Assembly: GCF_003062295.1 (NCBI RefSeq)
Contig: NZ_PYCN01000009.1
Coordinates: 186,001-250,000 of the forward strand
Direction of reading: 5' to 3'
Length of the DNA: 64,000 bases
DNA from: Bradyrhizobium algeriense
GTDB taxonomy: Bacteria; Pseudomonadota; Alphaproteobacteria; Rhizobiales; Xanthobacteraceae
The notes below the pieces were generated by a model. That model was not told the origin of the DNA, did not search any database, and saw only the letters and a program-made list of their open reading frames with translations. Below are positions 8,270 through 17,365 of this stretch, one piece after another. Numbering within the stretch: position 1 is the first letter of the stretch; each line of letters begins with the position of its first letter. The translations under genes and the position numbers were made by a program.

Positions 8270-9426
8270 ACGACTTCGACCTGGTCCGGAAAAACCTGTT
8301 CCGCCGCAAATTGCGCGCCAGCCTGATGATCGTGTCGATCCTGATCGCCTTCATGATCTTCGGCGTGCTCGCCGGATTCTACCGCGCCTTCACGGCCGGC
8401 GAGGATGCCGCCGCCGCTGATAGAATGATCACCGTCAACAAGATCAACTTTACCCAGCCGATGCCGATCGCCTACTTCACTCGCGTGCGCGCGGTGGAAG
8501 GGGTACGGCAGGTGACCTTCGCCAACTGGTTCGGCGGCTATTATCAGGATCCGAAGAACTTCATCATGGCGCTCGCGATCGAGCCGAACACCTATTTCGA
8601 CGTGTACCGTAGCGAATTCGAGGTTCCGCCCGACCAACTTCAGGCCTTCACCCGCGACCGCGGCAGCGCGGTGGTCGGCGAAAGCCTTGCGCAGAAGTGG
8701 GGCTGGAAGATCGGCGATCGCATCCCTCTCAATAGCAACATCTTCAGCCAGAAGAGCGGCGGACATACCTGGGACCTCACCATTGCCGGCATCGTCAAGG
8801 GCAAGGCCGAGCACGTCGACACCAACTTTCTCCTGTTCCAGTACCCCTATTTCGACGAAACTCGCAGCTTCGGCAAGGACACCATTGGCTGGATGATCCT
8901 GCAGACCACCTCGCCGGAAAACAACGATCGCGTAGCCAAGACGATCGACGCGATGTTCGCCAATTCCACCGCCGAAACCTCGACCGACACCGAAAAGGCG
9001 TTCGGCAAGGCGTTCGCCGCTCAATTCGGCAACATCGCCCTGATCGTATTGCTGGTGGTGGGCGCGGCCTTCGTCACCATCCTGATGATCGTCGGCAATA
9101 CCATGGCGCTGTCGATCCGGGAGCGCACCCGCGAAATCGGCGTGCTGAAGACGCTCGGCTTTTCGGGCCCGCGGATTCTTAAAATGGTGCTTGGCGAATC
9201 CGTGCTGCTGGCGCTGCTCGGCGGCATTCCCGGGCTGGCGATTGCGGCGCTGATCGCCATGGCGCTTCGCAACAGCCTCGCCAGCATCGCGCCCGCTTTT
9301 GCGGTATCGCCGACCATCATCCTGCAAGGGCTGGCGCTGATGATCGCGCTGGGGCTGATCACGGGGATCATCCCGGCGCTCAACGCCATGCGGCTTAGAA
9401 TTGCAACCGCGCTCGGACGGGGATAG
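8266..9426 (+). CDS. ABC transporter permease, FtsX/MacB-like (first)
   Basis: 386 residues with the four-helix FtsX layout: one membrane segment near the N-terminus (ASLMIVSILIAFMIFGVLAG), a periplasmic MacB-PCD-like domain, then three helices near the C-terminus starting at GNIALIVLLVVGAAFVTILM. The element REIGVLKTLGFS is the coupling region typical of this permease family. The GTG start overlaps the ATPase stop. With the adaptor and second permease it would form an export or lipoprotein-handling complex with two distinct half-permeases instead of a MacB homodimer. The substrate is unknown. Confidence 0.88.
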   Translation: MNDFDLVRKNLFRRKLRASLMIVSILIAFMIFGVLAGFYRAFTAGEDAAAADRMITVNKINFTQPMPIAYFTRVRAVEGVRQVTFANWFGGYYQDPKNFIMALAIEPNTYFDVYRSEFEVPPDQLQAFTRDRGSAVVGESLAQKWGWKIGDRIPLNSNIFSQKSGGHTWDLTIAGIVKGKAEHVDTNFLLFQYPYFDETRSFGKDTIGWMILQTTSPENNDRVAKTIDAMFANSTAETSTDTEKAFGKAFAAQFGNIALIVLLVVGAAFVTILMIVGNTMALSIRERTREIGVLKTLGFSGPRILKMVLGESVLLALLGGIPGLAIAALIAMALRNSLASIAPAFAVSPTIILQGLALMIALGLITGIIPALNAMRLRIATALGRG

Positions 9427-9428
9427 GC

Positions 9429-10619
9429 ATGCGTTCGCTCTGGCTTCAAGTCGCGGCGGTCACCGCCATCAATCTCAGGAGCATTGGGCAGCGGCGCTGG
9501 CTCTCGCTTTCGACCGTGATCGCGATCGCACTCGTGGTAATCGTGCTGCTCGCATTCCTGGCGATGGCCAACGGCTTCCAGCGCACCATCGCGGGGGCCG
9601 GCGCCGATGACATCGCGATCGTGCTGCGGGCCGGCTCGCAGGCCGAAATCAACAGCACGGTGAGCCGCGACCAAGTGCGGCTGATCGAGGACGGGCCCGG
9701 CATCGCCCGCGGCAGCGACGGCAAGCCGCTGATCTCGCCGGAGCTCTATCTGGTCGTCGACGGCATCAAACGCTCGACCAAGACCAAGGCGAACCTGCCG
9801 CTGCGCGGGATCGGCGAGCAGGGCTCCACGTTGCGCAAGGATATCGTCATCACCGCAGGCCGCATGTTCAACCGCGGCAGCAACGAGGTAGTGGTCGGCA
9901 AGGCATTGCAGCGCCAGTTCGAGGGATTCGACCTCGGCTCTACCGTGTCGTTCGGCGCCACGCGCTGGAACGTCGTCGGTGTATTCGAGGCCGGCGGCAG
10001 CGTGTTCGAATCCGAGATCTGGGCCGATCTCAACGTGGTGCAAAGCCTGTTCAACCGCAACAACATCGTCCAGACCGTGCGTGCGCGCCTCACCGGGCCG
10101 GCCGCACTGAACGAGCTCAAAAGCTATAGCGACAACGATCCGCGGCTGAAGCTCGATGTCAAATCCGAAGCGGCCTACTTCGCCGAGCAGGCCTCGCAGA
10201 CCTCGGACCTGATCCAGAAACTCGGCTGGCCGCTCGCGATCGCGATGGCGCTGGGTGCGGTCGCCGGCGCGCTCAACACGATGTATTCGTCGGTAGCAGC
10301 GCGTGCGACGGAAATCGCAACGTTGCGCGCCATCGGCTTCGGCGGCTTCCCCGCTTTTGTCGGAACGCTGGCCGAATCGCTGTTGCTCGCCGTCATCGGC
10401 GGCGTGTTAGGTGCCGCCGCCACCTATCTGATATTCGACGGCGTCACTGCCTCGACCCTTGGCGGCAACTTCACGCAGGTGGTGTTCGACTTCAAGCTCA
10501 GTCCCTGGCTGATCGCCGAGGGCGTTGCGCTTGCGCTGATCGTGGGCCTGATCGGCGGATTGTTTCCGGCGCTGCGGGCCGCGCGACTGCCGATCGTCGA
10601 GGGCCTGTACGCGAACTGA
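9429..10619 (+). CDS. ABC transporter permease, FtsX/MacB-like (second)
   Basis: 396 residues with the same FtsX plan: an N-terminal helix (VIAIALVVIVLLAFLAMANG), a periplasmic domain and C-terminal helices with the motif TEIATLRAIGFGG. It begins two bases after the first permease stop. The two permeases share architecture and general motifs but differ in sequence, suggesting a heterodimeric channel. It ends only three bases before the convergent Bug gene, leaving no obvious terminator. Confidence 0.88.
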   Translation: MRSLWLQVAAVTAINLRSIGQRRWLSLSTVIAIALVVIVLLAFLAMANGFQRTIAGAGADDIAIVLRAGSQAEINSTVSRDQVRLIEDGPGIARGSDGKPLISPELYLVVDGIKRSTKTKANLPLRGIGEQGSTLRKDIVITAGRMFNRGSNEVVVGKALQRQFEGFDLGSTVSFGATRWNVVGVFEAGGSVFESEIWADLNVVQSLFNRNNIVQTVRARLTGPAALNELKSYSDNDPRLKLDVKSEAAYFAEQASQTSDLIQKLGWPLAIAMALGAVAGALNTMYSSVAARATEIATLRAIGFGGFPAFVGTLAESLLLAVIGGVLGAAATYLIFDGVTASTLGGNFTQVVFDFKLSPWLIAEGVALALIVGLIGGLFPALRAARLPIVEGLYAN

Positions 10620-10622
10620 ATC

Positions 10623-11600
10623 TTATTCTCCCTTGAGGCCTGCGGCGCGGATTACCTCGCCCCATTTGCGCGTCTCGTCGTCGATGAACTTGCCGAACTC
10701 GGCGGCCGTGCCGGGGCGTGCTTCCAGTCCCTGTGCGAGCAGTTTCTGCTTCACCTCGGGATCGGCGAGCACGCGAATGACCTCCCCCTGCAAGCGATCG
10801 ACGATCGGCTGCGGCGTTGCCGCCGGCGCCATGAAGCCGTACCAGCCGGAGGCGATCACCTTGGAAAGGCCCTGCTCAACCAAGGTGAAAGCCTCGGGAT
10901 AAATCGGGCTGCGCTCGGCCGACGCCACACCCAGCACACGCAACGCGCCGCTCTGGAGGTGCGGCAGGGCCGTGCTGATCGCGGTCAACGTGGCGTCGAG
11001 ACGGCTCGCCAGCAGCTCCGTGTAGGCCATGTTGTCGCCGCGGAAGGGAACGATGAGGCCCTTGACGCCGGCATCCCTGAACAGCAATTCGGCGGCCAGG
11101 TGAGGCTGCGAGCCTGCACCCGGCGAACCGAAGGTCAGGCCCTCGGGCTTCGACCTGCCGTAGTCGATCATTTCCTGAAGGGTCTTGAAGGGGGCCTGCG
11201 CGTTCACCACCAGGAACAACGGCGCCATCATGGCCATCGCCACCGGCTGCAGATCCTTGCGGTTGTAGTTCAGTTTCTCGAACAGGGCTTCAGCCGTCGC
11301 AAACGGCGCGGCCGCATAAAGGAAGGTATATCCATCCGGCGTTGCGCGCGAGACCTGCTCGTTGGCGACGCGGGTGCCCGCGCCCGGCTTGTTCTCGACG
11401 ATGAACTGCTGGTTGAGGCTGCGCCCGAACTGCTCGGCCAGGATACGCAACGAAATGTCGCTCGCCCCGCCCGCCCCGTAGGGCGACACCAGCCGCACGA
11501 CCCGCGACGGCCAATCGCCCTCGGCGGACGCAGGAAAGTGCGGAGCTGCGGCGAAGCCGGCGGCGATGGTCCCCAGCAGGGCTCGGCGTGTGACTTTCAT
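10623..11600 (-). CDS. Bug-type (TctC) tripartite tricarboxylate transporter binding protein
   Basis: 325-residue periplasmic binding protein. It begins with a signal peptide carrying a twin-arginine (MKVTRRALLGTIAAGFAAAP), then the Bug landmarks VRLVSPYGAGGASDI, FIVENKPGAGTRVA and ATPDGYTF. These proteins bind carboxylates, often aromatic or dicarboxylic acids. No membrane partner (TctA/TctB) is nearby, so it is an orphan, common in this family. Transcribed divergently from the LysR gene 215 bp away, which would be its expected regulator if intact. Confidence 0.9.
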   Translation of the reverse strand: MKVTRRALLGTIAAGFAAAPHFPASAEGDWPSRVVRLVSPYGAGGASDISLRILAEQFGRSLNQQFIVENKPGAGTRVANEQVSRATPDGYTFLYAAAPFATAEALFEKLNYNRKDLQPVAMAMMAPLFLVVNAQAPFKTLQEMIDYGRSKPEGLTFGSPGAGSQPHLAAELLFRDAGVKGLIVPFRGDNMAYTELLASRLDATLTAISTALPHLQSGALRVLGVASAERSPIYPEAFTLVEQGLSKVIASGWYGFMAPAATPQPIVDRLQGEVIRVLADPEVKQKLLAQGLEARPGTAAEFGKFIDDETRKWGEVIRAAGLKGE

Positions 11601-11815
11601 GAATGCCTCCTGGGAAGAAGCGCCGCCTGGAGTGGCGGCTAGTCCGTCCCGTTTTCATCGGGCCGCGTTGGTACGATCGCGTTGCTGGATCGCCGGGCCT
11701 TCGTCTTGTCGAGGCCAACGATAGAGAGGCGACTTCTATCGAACAATGTGTATTTTTTGACCGATTGATAAGCCTGGCCTATGAATACCGAACGGAGACG
11801 TTCCGGAGGTGCGAC

Positions 11816-12759
11816 ATGGCGATGGATGTGACCCTACGGCAGTTGCGCGCCTACGTGGCCGTGCTGGAGAGCGCGAGCTTCTCGGAAGCCGCCAAGGCCA
11901 TGCACCTGTCGCAGGCGGCGCTCTCGGGCCTGATCAAGGAGCTGGAGAACCGCGTCGGCGTCCGCCTGCTGGACCGCACGACGCGAAAAGTTTCGGCGTC
12001 TGCGGTCGGCGAGACCTTTGCACCGATGGCGCGGCGCGTGCTCTCAAACCTGGACGAGGCGCTCGACAATTTGACCAATCTCAAGGAGCTTCGCCGCGGG
12101 CTGGTGCGAGTAGCTGCCCCCGAAACGCTATCCTGCACGCTGCTGCCGGAACTGATCGCCGGATACAACAACAGCCATCCGGGCGTGGACGTCCGCTTCG
12201 ACGACGTGCCGATCCAGGAGGTGCTGGCGGGCCTGCAGAACGGCTCTACCGACATCGGCTTCGGCCCGGCCGGCGTCGTTCCGGACCAATCGGTCGAAGT
12301 GCACATGATCTGCGCCGATCCACTCTTTGTGGCATTGCGCAGCGATGACCCGCTGACAAAGGCCAAGTCGGTCAGCTGGAAGGATTTGCGCGAGCGGCCG
12401 CTGCTCAACTACATGCCCAACATCGCCATCAACGTGTTGAGCAACGTCCCGTCCCGGCATCATCCAAAAGAATTGGTGCCGGTGCATCGGGTAAACACCG
12501 CGCTGTCGATGCTGCGGGTCAGACAAGGCGCCGTGATCTGCCCCTCGATGGCGGAGCCGCTGGTACGCGGCTTCGGGCTGACGTTCCTGCCGCTGCTGCA
12601 GCCAGCCGTCAAATGGAGATCGCGATGTTCGTGCGAAACAGCGCATCGCTTTCGCCGGCAGTGGAGAGCTTTCGCGACTTCACGCTGGATTTCAGCCCGA
12701 ACTGGGCGGGCACGGGAAGCGATCGCCGCCGCACCAGCGAACGGCGCAAGCGCGTGTAG
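11816..12759 (+). pseudogene. LysR-family regulator, broken by a one-base frameshift near 12612
   Basis: The start at ATG 11816 follows GGAGG with six-base spacing. The N-terminus is a clear LysR helix-turn-helix (TLRQLRAYVAVLESASFSEA, then LSQAALSGLIKELE), followed by the effector domain. At 12611-12613 the frame runs out of the family pattern. If the AAA run had four As, reading would continue as MEIAMFVRKSASLSPAVESF in spirit of other LysR tails and stop at 12757-12759. As written, the frame reads on into the downstream repeat to 13201. This may be a real inactivating mutation or a sequencing error. Residues 1-265 are intact, and it would control the divergent Bug gene. Confidence 0.8.
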
Positions 12760-12780
12760 CGAAAAGAATGAGCGGTCCAG

Positions 12781-12861
12781 TAGGATCGGTAGAGCGAAGC
12801 GAAACCCATCACGCGAGCCCGCCTCACGAATGATGGGTATCGCTTCGCTCCACCCATCCTA
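12781..12861. repeat. Dispersed inverted repeat, family A, copy 1
   Basis: Two arms of about 31 bp, 12781-12811 and 12831-12861, are near reverse complements. The shared core is AGCGAAGCGAAACCCATCA against TGATGGGTATCGCTTCGCT. The same element recurs at 46846, 48539, 59344 and 60077. It lies between the broken LysR gene and the monooxygenase fusion and could fold as a long hairpin in RNA. It contains no gene; frames through it give spurious peptides. Confidence 0.85.
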
Positions 12862-13053
12862 CGATTTGTCATGCCCGCGCGGGAGCGTCACGGGTAACTC
12901 GCTGCTTCACACGAAGAATTCGAGAAATCGCGGATCGGACGCCTCCGCAGATCGTATCTCGAAGGAACATCCAGCGATTGCATTTGTCCTGATGACAAAC
13001 CGGACACCCGGCAGTAGCCTACCCCAAAATATAAAACACATGGGAGGAGTGGC

Positions 13054-15732
13054 ATGCCAGACGCAGCGGTCGCAGCACGTTCTTCTGAGACGACAAACGA
13101 TGGCACGACGCAACAGGTCGATGTTGCCGTCGTCGGCGCCGGATTTGCCGGCCTCTATCTCCTGCATCGCTTGCGCAAGGCCGGCTTCACCGCTGTCGTG
13201 ATCGAGGAGGCCGGCGATGTCGGCGGCACCTGGTACTGGAACCGCTATCCCGGCGCACGCTGCGACATCCAGACCATCGACTACAGCTACACGTTCGATT
13301 CCGAACTGGAGAGCGCGTGGCAATGGTCGGAGAAATACGCCACCCAACCCGAAATCCTGCGCTATCTCGGCTTCGTCGCCGACAGGTACGAGCTGCGGCG
13401 TGACATCCGCTTTGGCACAAAAGTCACGGCGGCGAATTGGGATCAGAGCGCAGAACGCTGGCGGCTCACGACCGACAATGGCGCTGGCGTTTCCTGCCGC
13501 CACTACATCATGGCGACCGGCTGCCTCTCTGCGCCAAAACCGCCGGAGATCGATGGCGTCAAGGATTTCAAGGGCGAGATCTATTTCACCGGCCGCTGGC
13601 CGCATGAAGAGGTCAAGCTGGCCGGCAAGCGCATCGCCGTCATCGGCACGGGATCATCAGGCATCCAGTCGATCCCGTTGCTTGCGGAGCAGGCGGCGCA
13701 TCTCACCGTTTTCCAGCGCACCCCGAACTTCGCTTTGCCCGCGCATAATGGTGCTGCACCGGCGGACCGCCGCGCGATGCTGGAAGGCGACCGCACCGGC
13801 TACCGCGAGCAGGCGCGCTGGTCGCTTGCGGGCGTCCCCTATCCGCAACAGATGGCGGTGAGCTGGCAATTGAGCGATGCCGAGCGCCGCGAGCGGTTCG
13901 AGCAGGCCTGGGCCACCGGCGATCTCGTCTACATCCTGACCCAGCTTTGGGCCGATCAGGGCGTCGACGTCGACGGCAATGCGCTGCTCGCGGATCTGAT
14001 CCGCGAGAAAATCCGCAACATCGTCAAGGACCCGGAGATAGCTGAAGCGTTGACCCCGCACGACCATCCGTTCGGCGCCAAGCGTCCCTGCCTTGATACC
14101 AACTACTACGCCACCTACAACCGCCCCAACGTCACGCTGGTGAACCTGCGGCAGGAGCCGATCACTGAGATCACGGCCACCGGCATCACCACCGGCAAGC
14201 GCACGTTCGACGTCGACGTGATCGTGTTCGCCACCGGCTTCGACGCCATGACCGGCGCCATCAAGGCGGTGCATCCGATCACGGGCCGCGATGGCAAATC
14301 GCTGTCGGACGTCTGGGCCAACGGCCCGCAGACCTATCTCGGGCTTACTGTCTCGGGCTTCCCGAACCTGTTCCTGATCACGGGCCCGGGCAGCCCGTCG
14401 GTGCTGTCGAACATGGCGGTCTCGATCGAGCAACACGTCGACTGGGTGGTGGAACGGCTGGCGGCGATGCGCGAGGCCGGCTTCACGACCATCGACGCGA
14501 CCGAAACGGCGCAAGCCGGCTGGGCGCGGCACATGGCCGACTGCTCGATGATCACTCTGCATCGGCTCGCCAACACCTGGTACACGGGCGCCAACGTTCC
14601 CGGCAAGGCGCAGGGCGTGATGCCCTATACCGGCGGCGTCGGCCCCTACCGCAGCATCTGCAACGAAGTCGTCGGCCGCGGCATGCTGGGTTTCAAGCTC
14701 ACCGGCCCCAATGTTGCCGAGCAATGCAACGACGGCGAAGTGGTCCGCCTGCAGCCGGACGTGCGGCTGGTGCTGGGCATGCTGGCAGAGATGAACCTGC
14801 CGCAAATCGAATCACTTGGAGCGCAAGGCGCGCGCGATTTCGTTACCGAATTCAACAAGGGTCGTCCCGCCGGCCGCCCGGTCGGCGAGGTCGGCGACGG
14901 CGTGCTGCACGGCGCCGATGGTCTATTGTCCTACCGTCTCTATCGGCCGGCAACGCCGGGGCCGCACCCGATCGTGGTCTATTTCCACGGCGGCGGCTGG
15001 GTATTCGGCGACGAGCAATCCGACGATCCGTTCTGCCGCGACATCTGCCGCCGCAGCGGCATGATCGTCGTCAGCGTCGGCTACCGCCATGCGCCCGAGC
15101 ATCGCTTCCCGGCGGCGGCCGATGATGGCTATGCGGCGACGCGCTGGGTCGCCGAACATGCAGCCGAACTTGGCGGCAGGCCGGGACCGGTGCTGGTCGC
15201 GGGCTGGAGCGCCGGCGCCAACATCGCCGCCGTCACCTGTCAGTTGGCGCGCGACCGCGGCGGCCCGCCAATCGCGGGCCAGCTCCTGATATGCCCGGTC
15301 ACCGATTGCAGGTTCGACCGCCCGTCCTACACCGACAATGCGGTCGGTTATTTCCTGACGCGATCGCTGATGTTCTGGTTCTGGGACATCTATTGCTCGC
15401 CCGCCGACCGCACCGATCCGCGCGTCTCACCGCTGCGCGGCAATCTGGCTAATCTGCCCCCGGCGTTCGTGGCGACCTGCGAGTTCGATCCGCTGCGCGA
15501 CGAGGGCATCGAATATGCCGAGGCGCTGGCTGCCGCCGGTGTCCCGGTCGAGCAATTGCAGGCGCGTGGCCACATCCACACATCCCTGATGATGGTGGAT
15601 GTGGTGATCACCGGCGTCAGCGGACGTGCGAAAATGGCTGAAGCCCTGCGCGGCTTTGCGGGGCTACCCCGGAAGTTTGAAGCGGGTGGCGAGGATGCCT
15701 CGCCGATCGCGGTGAACGCTGCCGCAGGGTAG
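13054..15732 (+). CDS. Fusion: Baeyer-Villiger-type flavin monooxygenase + HSL-family esterase
   Basis: 892 residues. Residues about 20-540 form a class B flavin monooxygenase: FAD loop VVGAGFAGLY, GGTWYWNRYPGARCD, NADPH loop VIGTGSSGIQ and FATGFD. The Baeyer-Villiger signature FxGxxxHxxxWP reads FKGEIYFTGRWP (172-183), so Phe178 replaces the usual His. After a linker, residues about 625-880 form an alpha/beta hydrolase: oxyanion HGGGW (His645), nucleophile GWSAG (Ser719), and probable triad Asp812 and His842. The logical chemistry is ketone to ester or lactone, then ester cleavage in one polypeptide. The ATG follows GGGAGGAG. No frameshift is seen across the junction. Confidence 0.88.
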   Translation: MPDAAVAARSSETTNDGTTQQVDVAVVGAGFAGLYLLHRLRKAGFTAVVIEEAGDVGGTWYWNRYPGARCDIQTIDYSYTFDSELESAWQWSEKYATQPEILRYLGFVADRYELRRDIRFGTKVTAANWDQSAERWRLTTDNGAGVSCRHYIMATGCLSAPKPPEIDGVKDFKGEIYFTGRWPHEEVKLAGKRIAVIGTGSSGIQSIPLLAEQAAHLTVFQRTPNFALPAHNGAAPADRRAMLEGDRTGYREQARWSLAGVPYPQQMAVSWQLSDAERRERFEQAWATGDLVYILTQLWADQGVDVDGNALLADLIREKIRNIVKDPEIAEALTPHDHPFGAKRPCLDTNYYATYNRPNVTLVNLRQEPITEITATGITTGKRTFDVDVIVFATGFDAMTGAIKAVHPITGRDGKSLSDVWANGPQTYLGLTVSGFPNLFLITGPGSPSVLSNMAVSIEQHVDWVVERLAAMREAGFTTIDATETAQAGWARHMADCSMITLHRLANTWYTGANVPGKAQGVMPYTGGVGPYRSICNEVVGRGMLGFKLTGPNVAEQCNDGEVVRLQPDVRLVLGMLAEMNLPQIESLGAQGARDFVTEFNKGRPAGRPVGEVGDGVLHGADGLLSYRLYRPATPGPHPIVVYFHGGGWVFGDEQSDDPFCRDICRRSGMIVVSVGYRHAPEHRFPAAADDGYAATRWVAEHAAELGGRPGPVLVAGWSAGANIAAVTCQLARDRGGPPIAGQLLICPVTDCRFDRPSYTDNAVGYFLTRSLMFWFWDIYCSPADRTDPRVSPLRGNLANLPPAFVATCEFDPLRDEGIEYAEALAAAGVPVEQLQARGHIHTSLMMVDVVITGVSGRAKMAEALRGFAGLPRKFEAGGEDASPIAVNAAAG

Positions 15733-15787
15733 CGCGCAAGGCAGGCATGGCTGGCAACTGATCTGAGTATCTCGCAGCTCTGGTTGC

Positions 15788-16174
15788 TCATGCGCGCTTG
15801 TGTTGCCTTGACGCGTTGGGCTTCTTCGGCGCCGGCCGCTTCGCCGCAACCCGGTGTGCCGCCGCCAGCGCTGCGCGCGCCCACACGATGAGTTCATCGG
15901 GCTCGTCGAACAGCCGTTCCGGCACGCGCCAGAATGCGAGGTCTATGATCTGGCCCTTCTTAGCGTAGTTGAGCGGCGGAAACGCCTCCGCTTCCCTGAA
16001 CGCCTCCCGGTTCTCATCATCCACCCGGAAATAGAGCGTGTTCTCCGTCACCACCCCCAGCATCACCCCGTCGCAGAACACGCCGGTCTTGCCGAACATG
16101 CCCCGCAGGGTGACGCGGCCGAGCGGCGCGAGCTGCTCGCGCAGGAACTCGGCATAGGTTTCGCTGGCAACCAT
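15788..16174 (-). CDS. TfoX N-terminal domain protein
   Basis: 128 residues from ATG 16174. The stretch VTLRGMFGKTGVFCDGVMLG and the following LYFRVDDENREAF match the TfoX/Sxy N-terminal domain. The C-terminus is Ala/Lys/Pro-rich and basic. In gamma-proteobacteria TfoX promotes competence gene expression; in alphaproteobacteria single-domain versions have no established role. A TTG at 16216 would add 14 residues unlike the family and has no ribosome binding site. Convergent with the monooxygenase fusion. Confidence 0.85.
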   Translation of the reverse strand: MVASETYAEFLREQLAPLGRVTLRGMFGKTGVFCDGVMLGVVTENTLYFRVDDENREAFREAEAFPPLNYAKKGQIIDLAFWRVPERLFDEPDELIVWARAALAAAHRVAAKRPAPKKPNASRQHKRA

Positions 16175-16359
16175 GCTCAATCCCGCTTGCGTTTCATTCA
16201 CCGCCACCGATGCCAAGGGCCCGGCAGACTGTCATGCAATAGATTTTCTACGTCAATCGCTCAATGAATTTCGCTTATTATCGCCGAGACATCAGCACTA
16301 TCCTGCCAGGATCGCCCACGATCTCCCAGTAAAACGAAAGCATCGGAAATTCAGACCTC

Positions 16360-16743
16360 ATGACCGGTACAGACGATACACAAGCTATCGAAAGCGTGAT
16401 CCAGTCCTACCTCGACGGTCTCCACGAGGGTGACGCTGACAAGATTGCCAGCGCCTTTCATCCGACCAACGCGCTGACCAGCATCTCGGAGGCGGGCGAA
16501 CTGGCGATCACGCCCCGCGACGTCTGGCTGAACAACGTCCGGAACAGGCCATCGCCGAAGCAGCGCGGGCTGCCGCGCCACGATCAGGTGCTGTCGATCG
16601 ATCTCGTCGGTCCGACGATGGCCTACGTCAAGCTCAAATGCGCGATCCCGCCGCGCTTCTTTACCGATCAACTGTCGCTGTTGAAGATCGACGGCCGCTG
16701 GCAGATCGCGCAAAAGGTCTTCATGACCGAGATGCGGGAATAG
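16360..16743 (+). CDS. NTF2-like (putative lumazine-binding/SnoaL-type) protein
   Basis: 127 residues with the cone-shaped NTF2-like pattern: an N-terminal helix (ESVIQSYLDGLHEGDADKIA), FHPTNALTS, then beta-strands ending in DQLSLLKIDGRWQIAQKVF. Members bind small hydrophobic molecules or act as isomerases or hydrolases. It begins a set with the ATC-hydrolase-like and PhyH genes on the same strand. The substrate is not evident. Confidence 0.8.
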   Translation: MTGTDDTQAIESVIQSYLDGLHEGDADKIASAFHPTNALTSISEAGELAITPRDVWLNNVRNRPSPKQRGLPRHDQVLSIDLVGPTMAYVKLKCAIPPRFFTDQLSLLKIDGRWQIAQKVFMTEMRE

Positions 16744-16782
16744 TCCGCCGCAGCCACGTCGCGACATGGAAGGAGCCCCGCG

Positions 16783-17283
16783 ATGAACGTACTCGACGAT
16801 TACATGATCGATTCCCGCCTGTCCCTCCTGGACAAGACGCGGATCCAGGCCCAGGTCCTGGTGCCCGTGCTGCGGGCGTTGCGCGCTGAACTGGGCAAGG
16901 AAAGGGCCGATGCGATCGTAAAGGACGCGCTGCGCGACTGGTCGAAGCAACTATTCGCCGCCGTGGGCGAAAGCGTTCAGGGCAGCGCGCGGCGTAAATG
17001 GGCGGCGATGCACACCGCACTCGCCGAAGTCACCGAACGGGAAGTGACGGTGGAGATGCGCCGTCACGACGAGGAGGCGCTGGAATTCGACGTCACGCAT
17101 TGCCGGTTCGCGGAATTCTTTCGCGCGCTCGGCGAGCCGGAGCTTGGCGCGCTGCTGGTCTGCGCCACCGATTTCGATATCGTCGCGGCCGGCGGCAGCG
17201 ACGTCGACCTCACGCGCGACCAGACCCTGATGCAGGGCGCGCCGAGCTGCACGTTCCGCTACAGGTTCGCGCCGCGAACGTAA
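16783..17283 (+). CDS. L-2-amino-thiazoline-4-carboxylic acid hydrolase family protein
   Basis: 166 residues. The C-terminal half shows the family pattern: THCRFAEFFRALGEPELGAL, CATDFDIV, then LTRDQTLMQGAPSCTFRYR, with Cys residues at positions shared by the family. The named activity is ring opening of 2-aminothiazoline-4-carboxylate to carbamoyl-cysteine in Pseudomonas, but many relatives are untested. It starts 39 bp after the NTF2-like gene, behind AAGGAGCCCCGCG, and is followed 82 bp later by a dioxygenase gene, suggesting one catabolic unit. Confidence 0.8.
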   Translation: MNVLDDYMIDSRLSLLDKTRIQAQVLVPVLRALRAELGKERADAIVKDALRDWSKQLFAAVGESVQGSARRKWAAMHTALAEVTEREVTVEMRRHDEEALEFDVTHCRFAEFFRALGEPELGALLVCATDFDIVAAGGSDVDLTRDQTLMQGAPSCTFRYRFAPRT

Positions 17284-17365
17284 TTGCTTCGTGAAAAACG
17301 CTCTCAATCGAGTATGATGTCCTCCAAGAAACCCGGCTTGACCGGGCTCGCAAGGGAGAGCGCCG

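Noticed and set aside
12760..13201. C-terminal extension of the LysR frame to 532 residues
   Set aside because: The extension translates the inverted repeat and the start of the next gene; it follows from the frameshift, not from a real domain.
13657..14805. Minus-strand frame of 382 codons within the monooxygenase fusion
   Set aside because: It is a shadow of the conserved monooxygenase, with no start signal.
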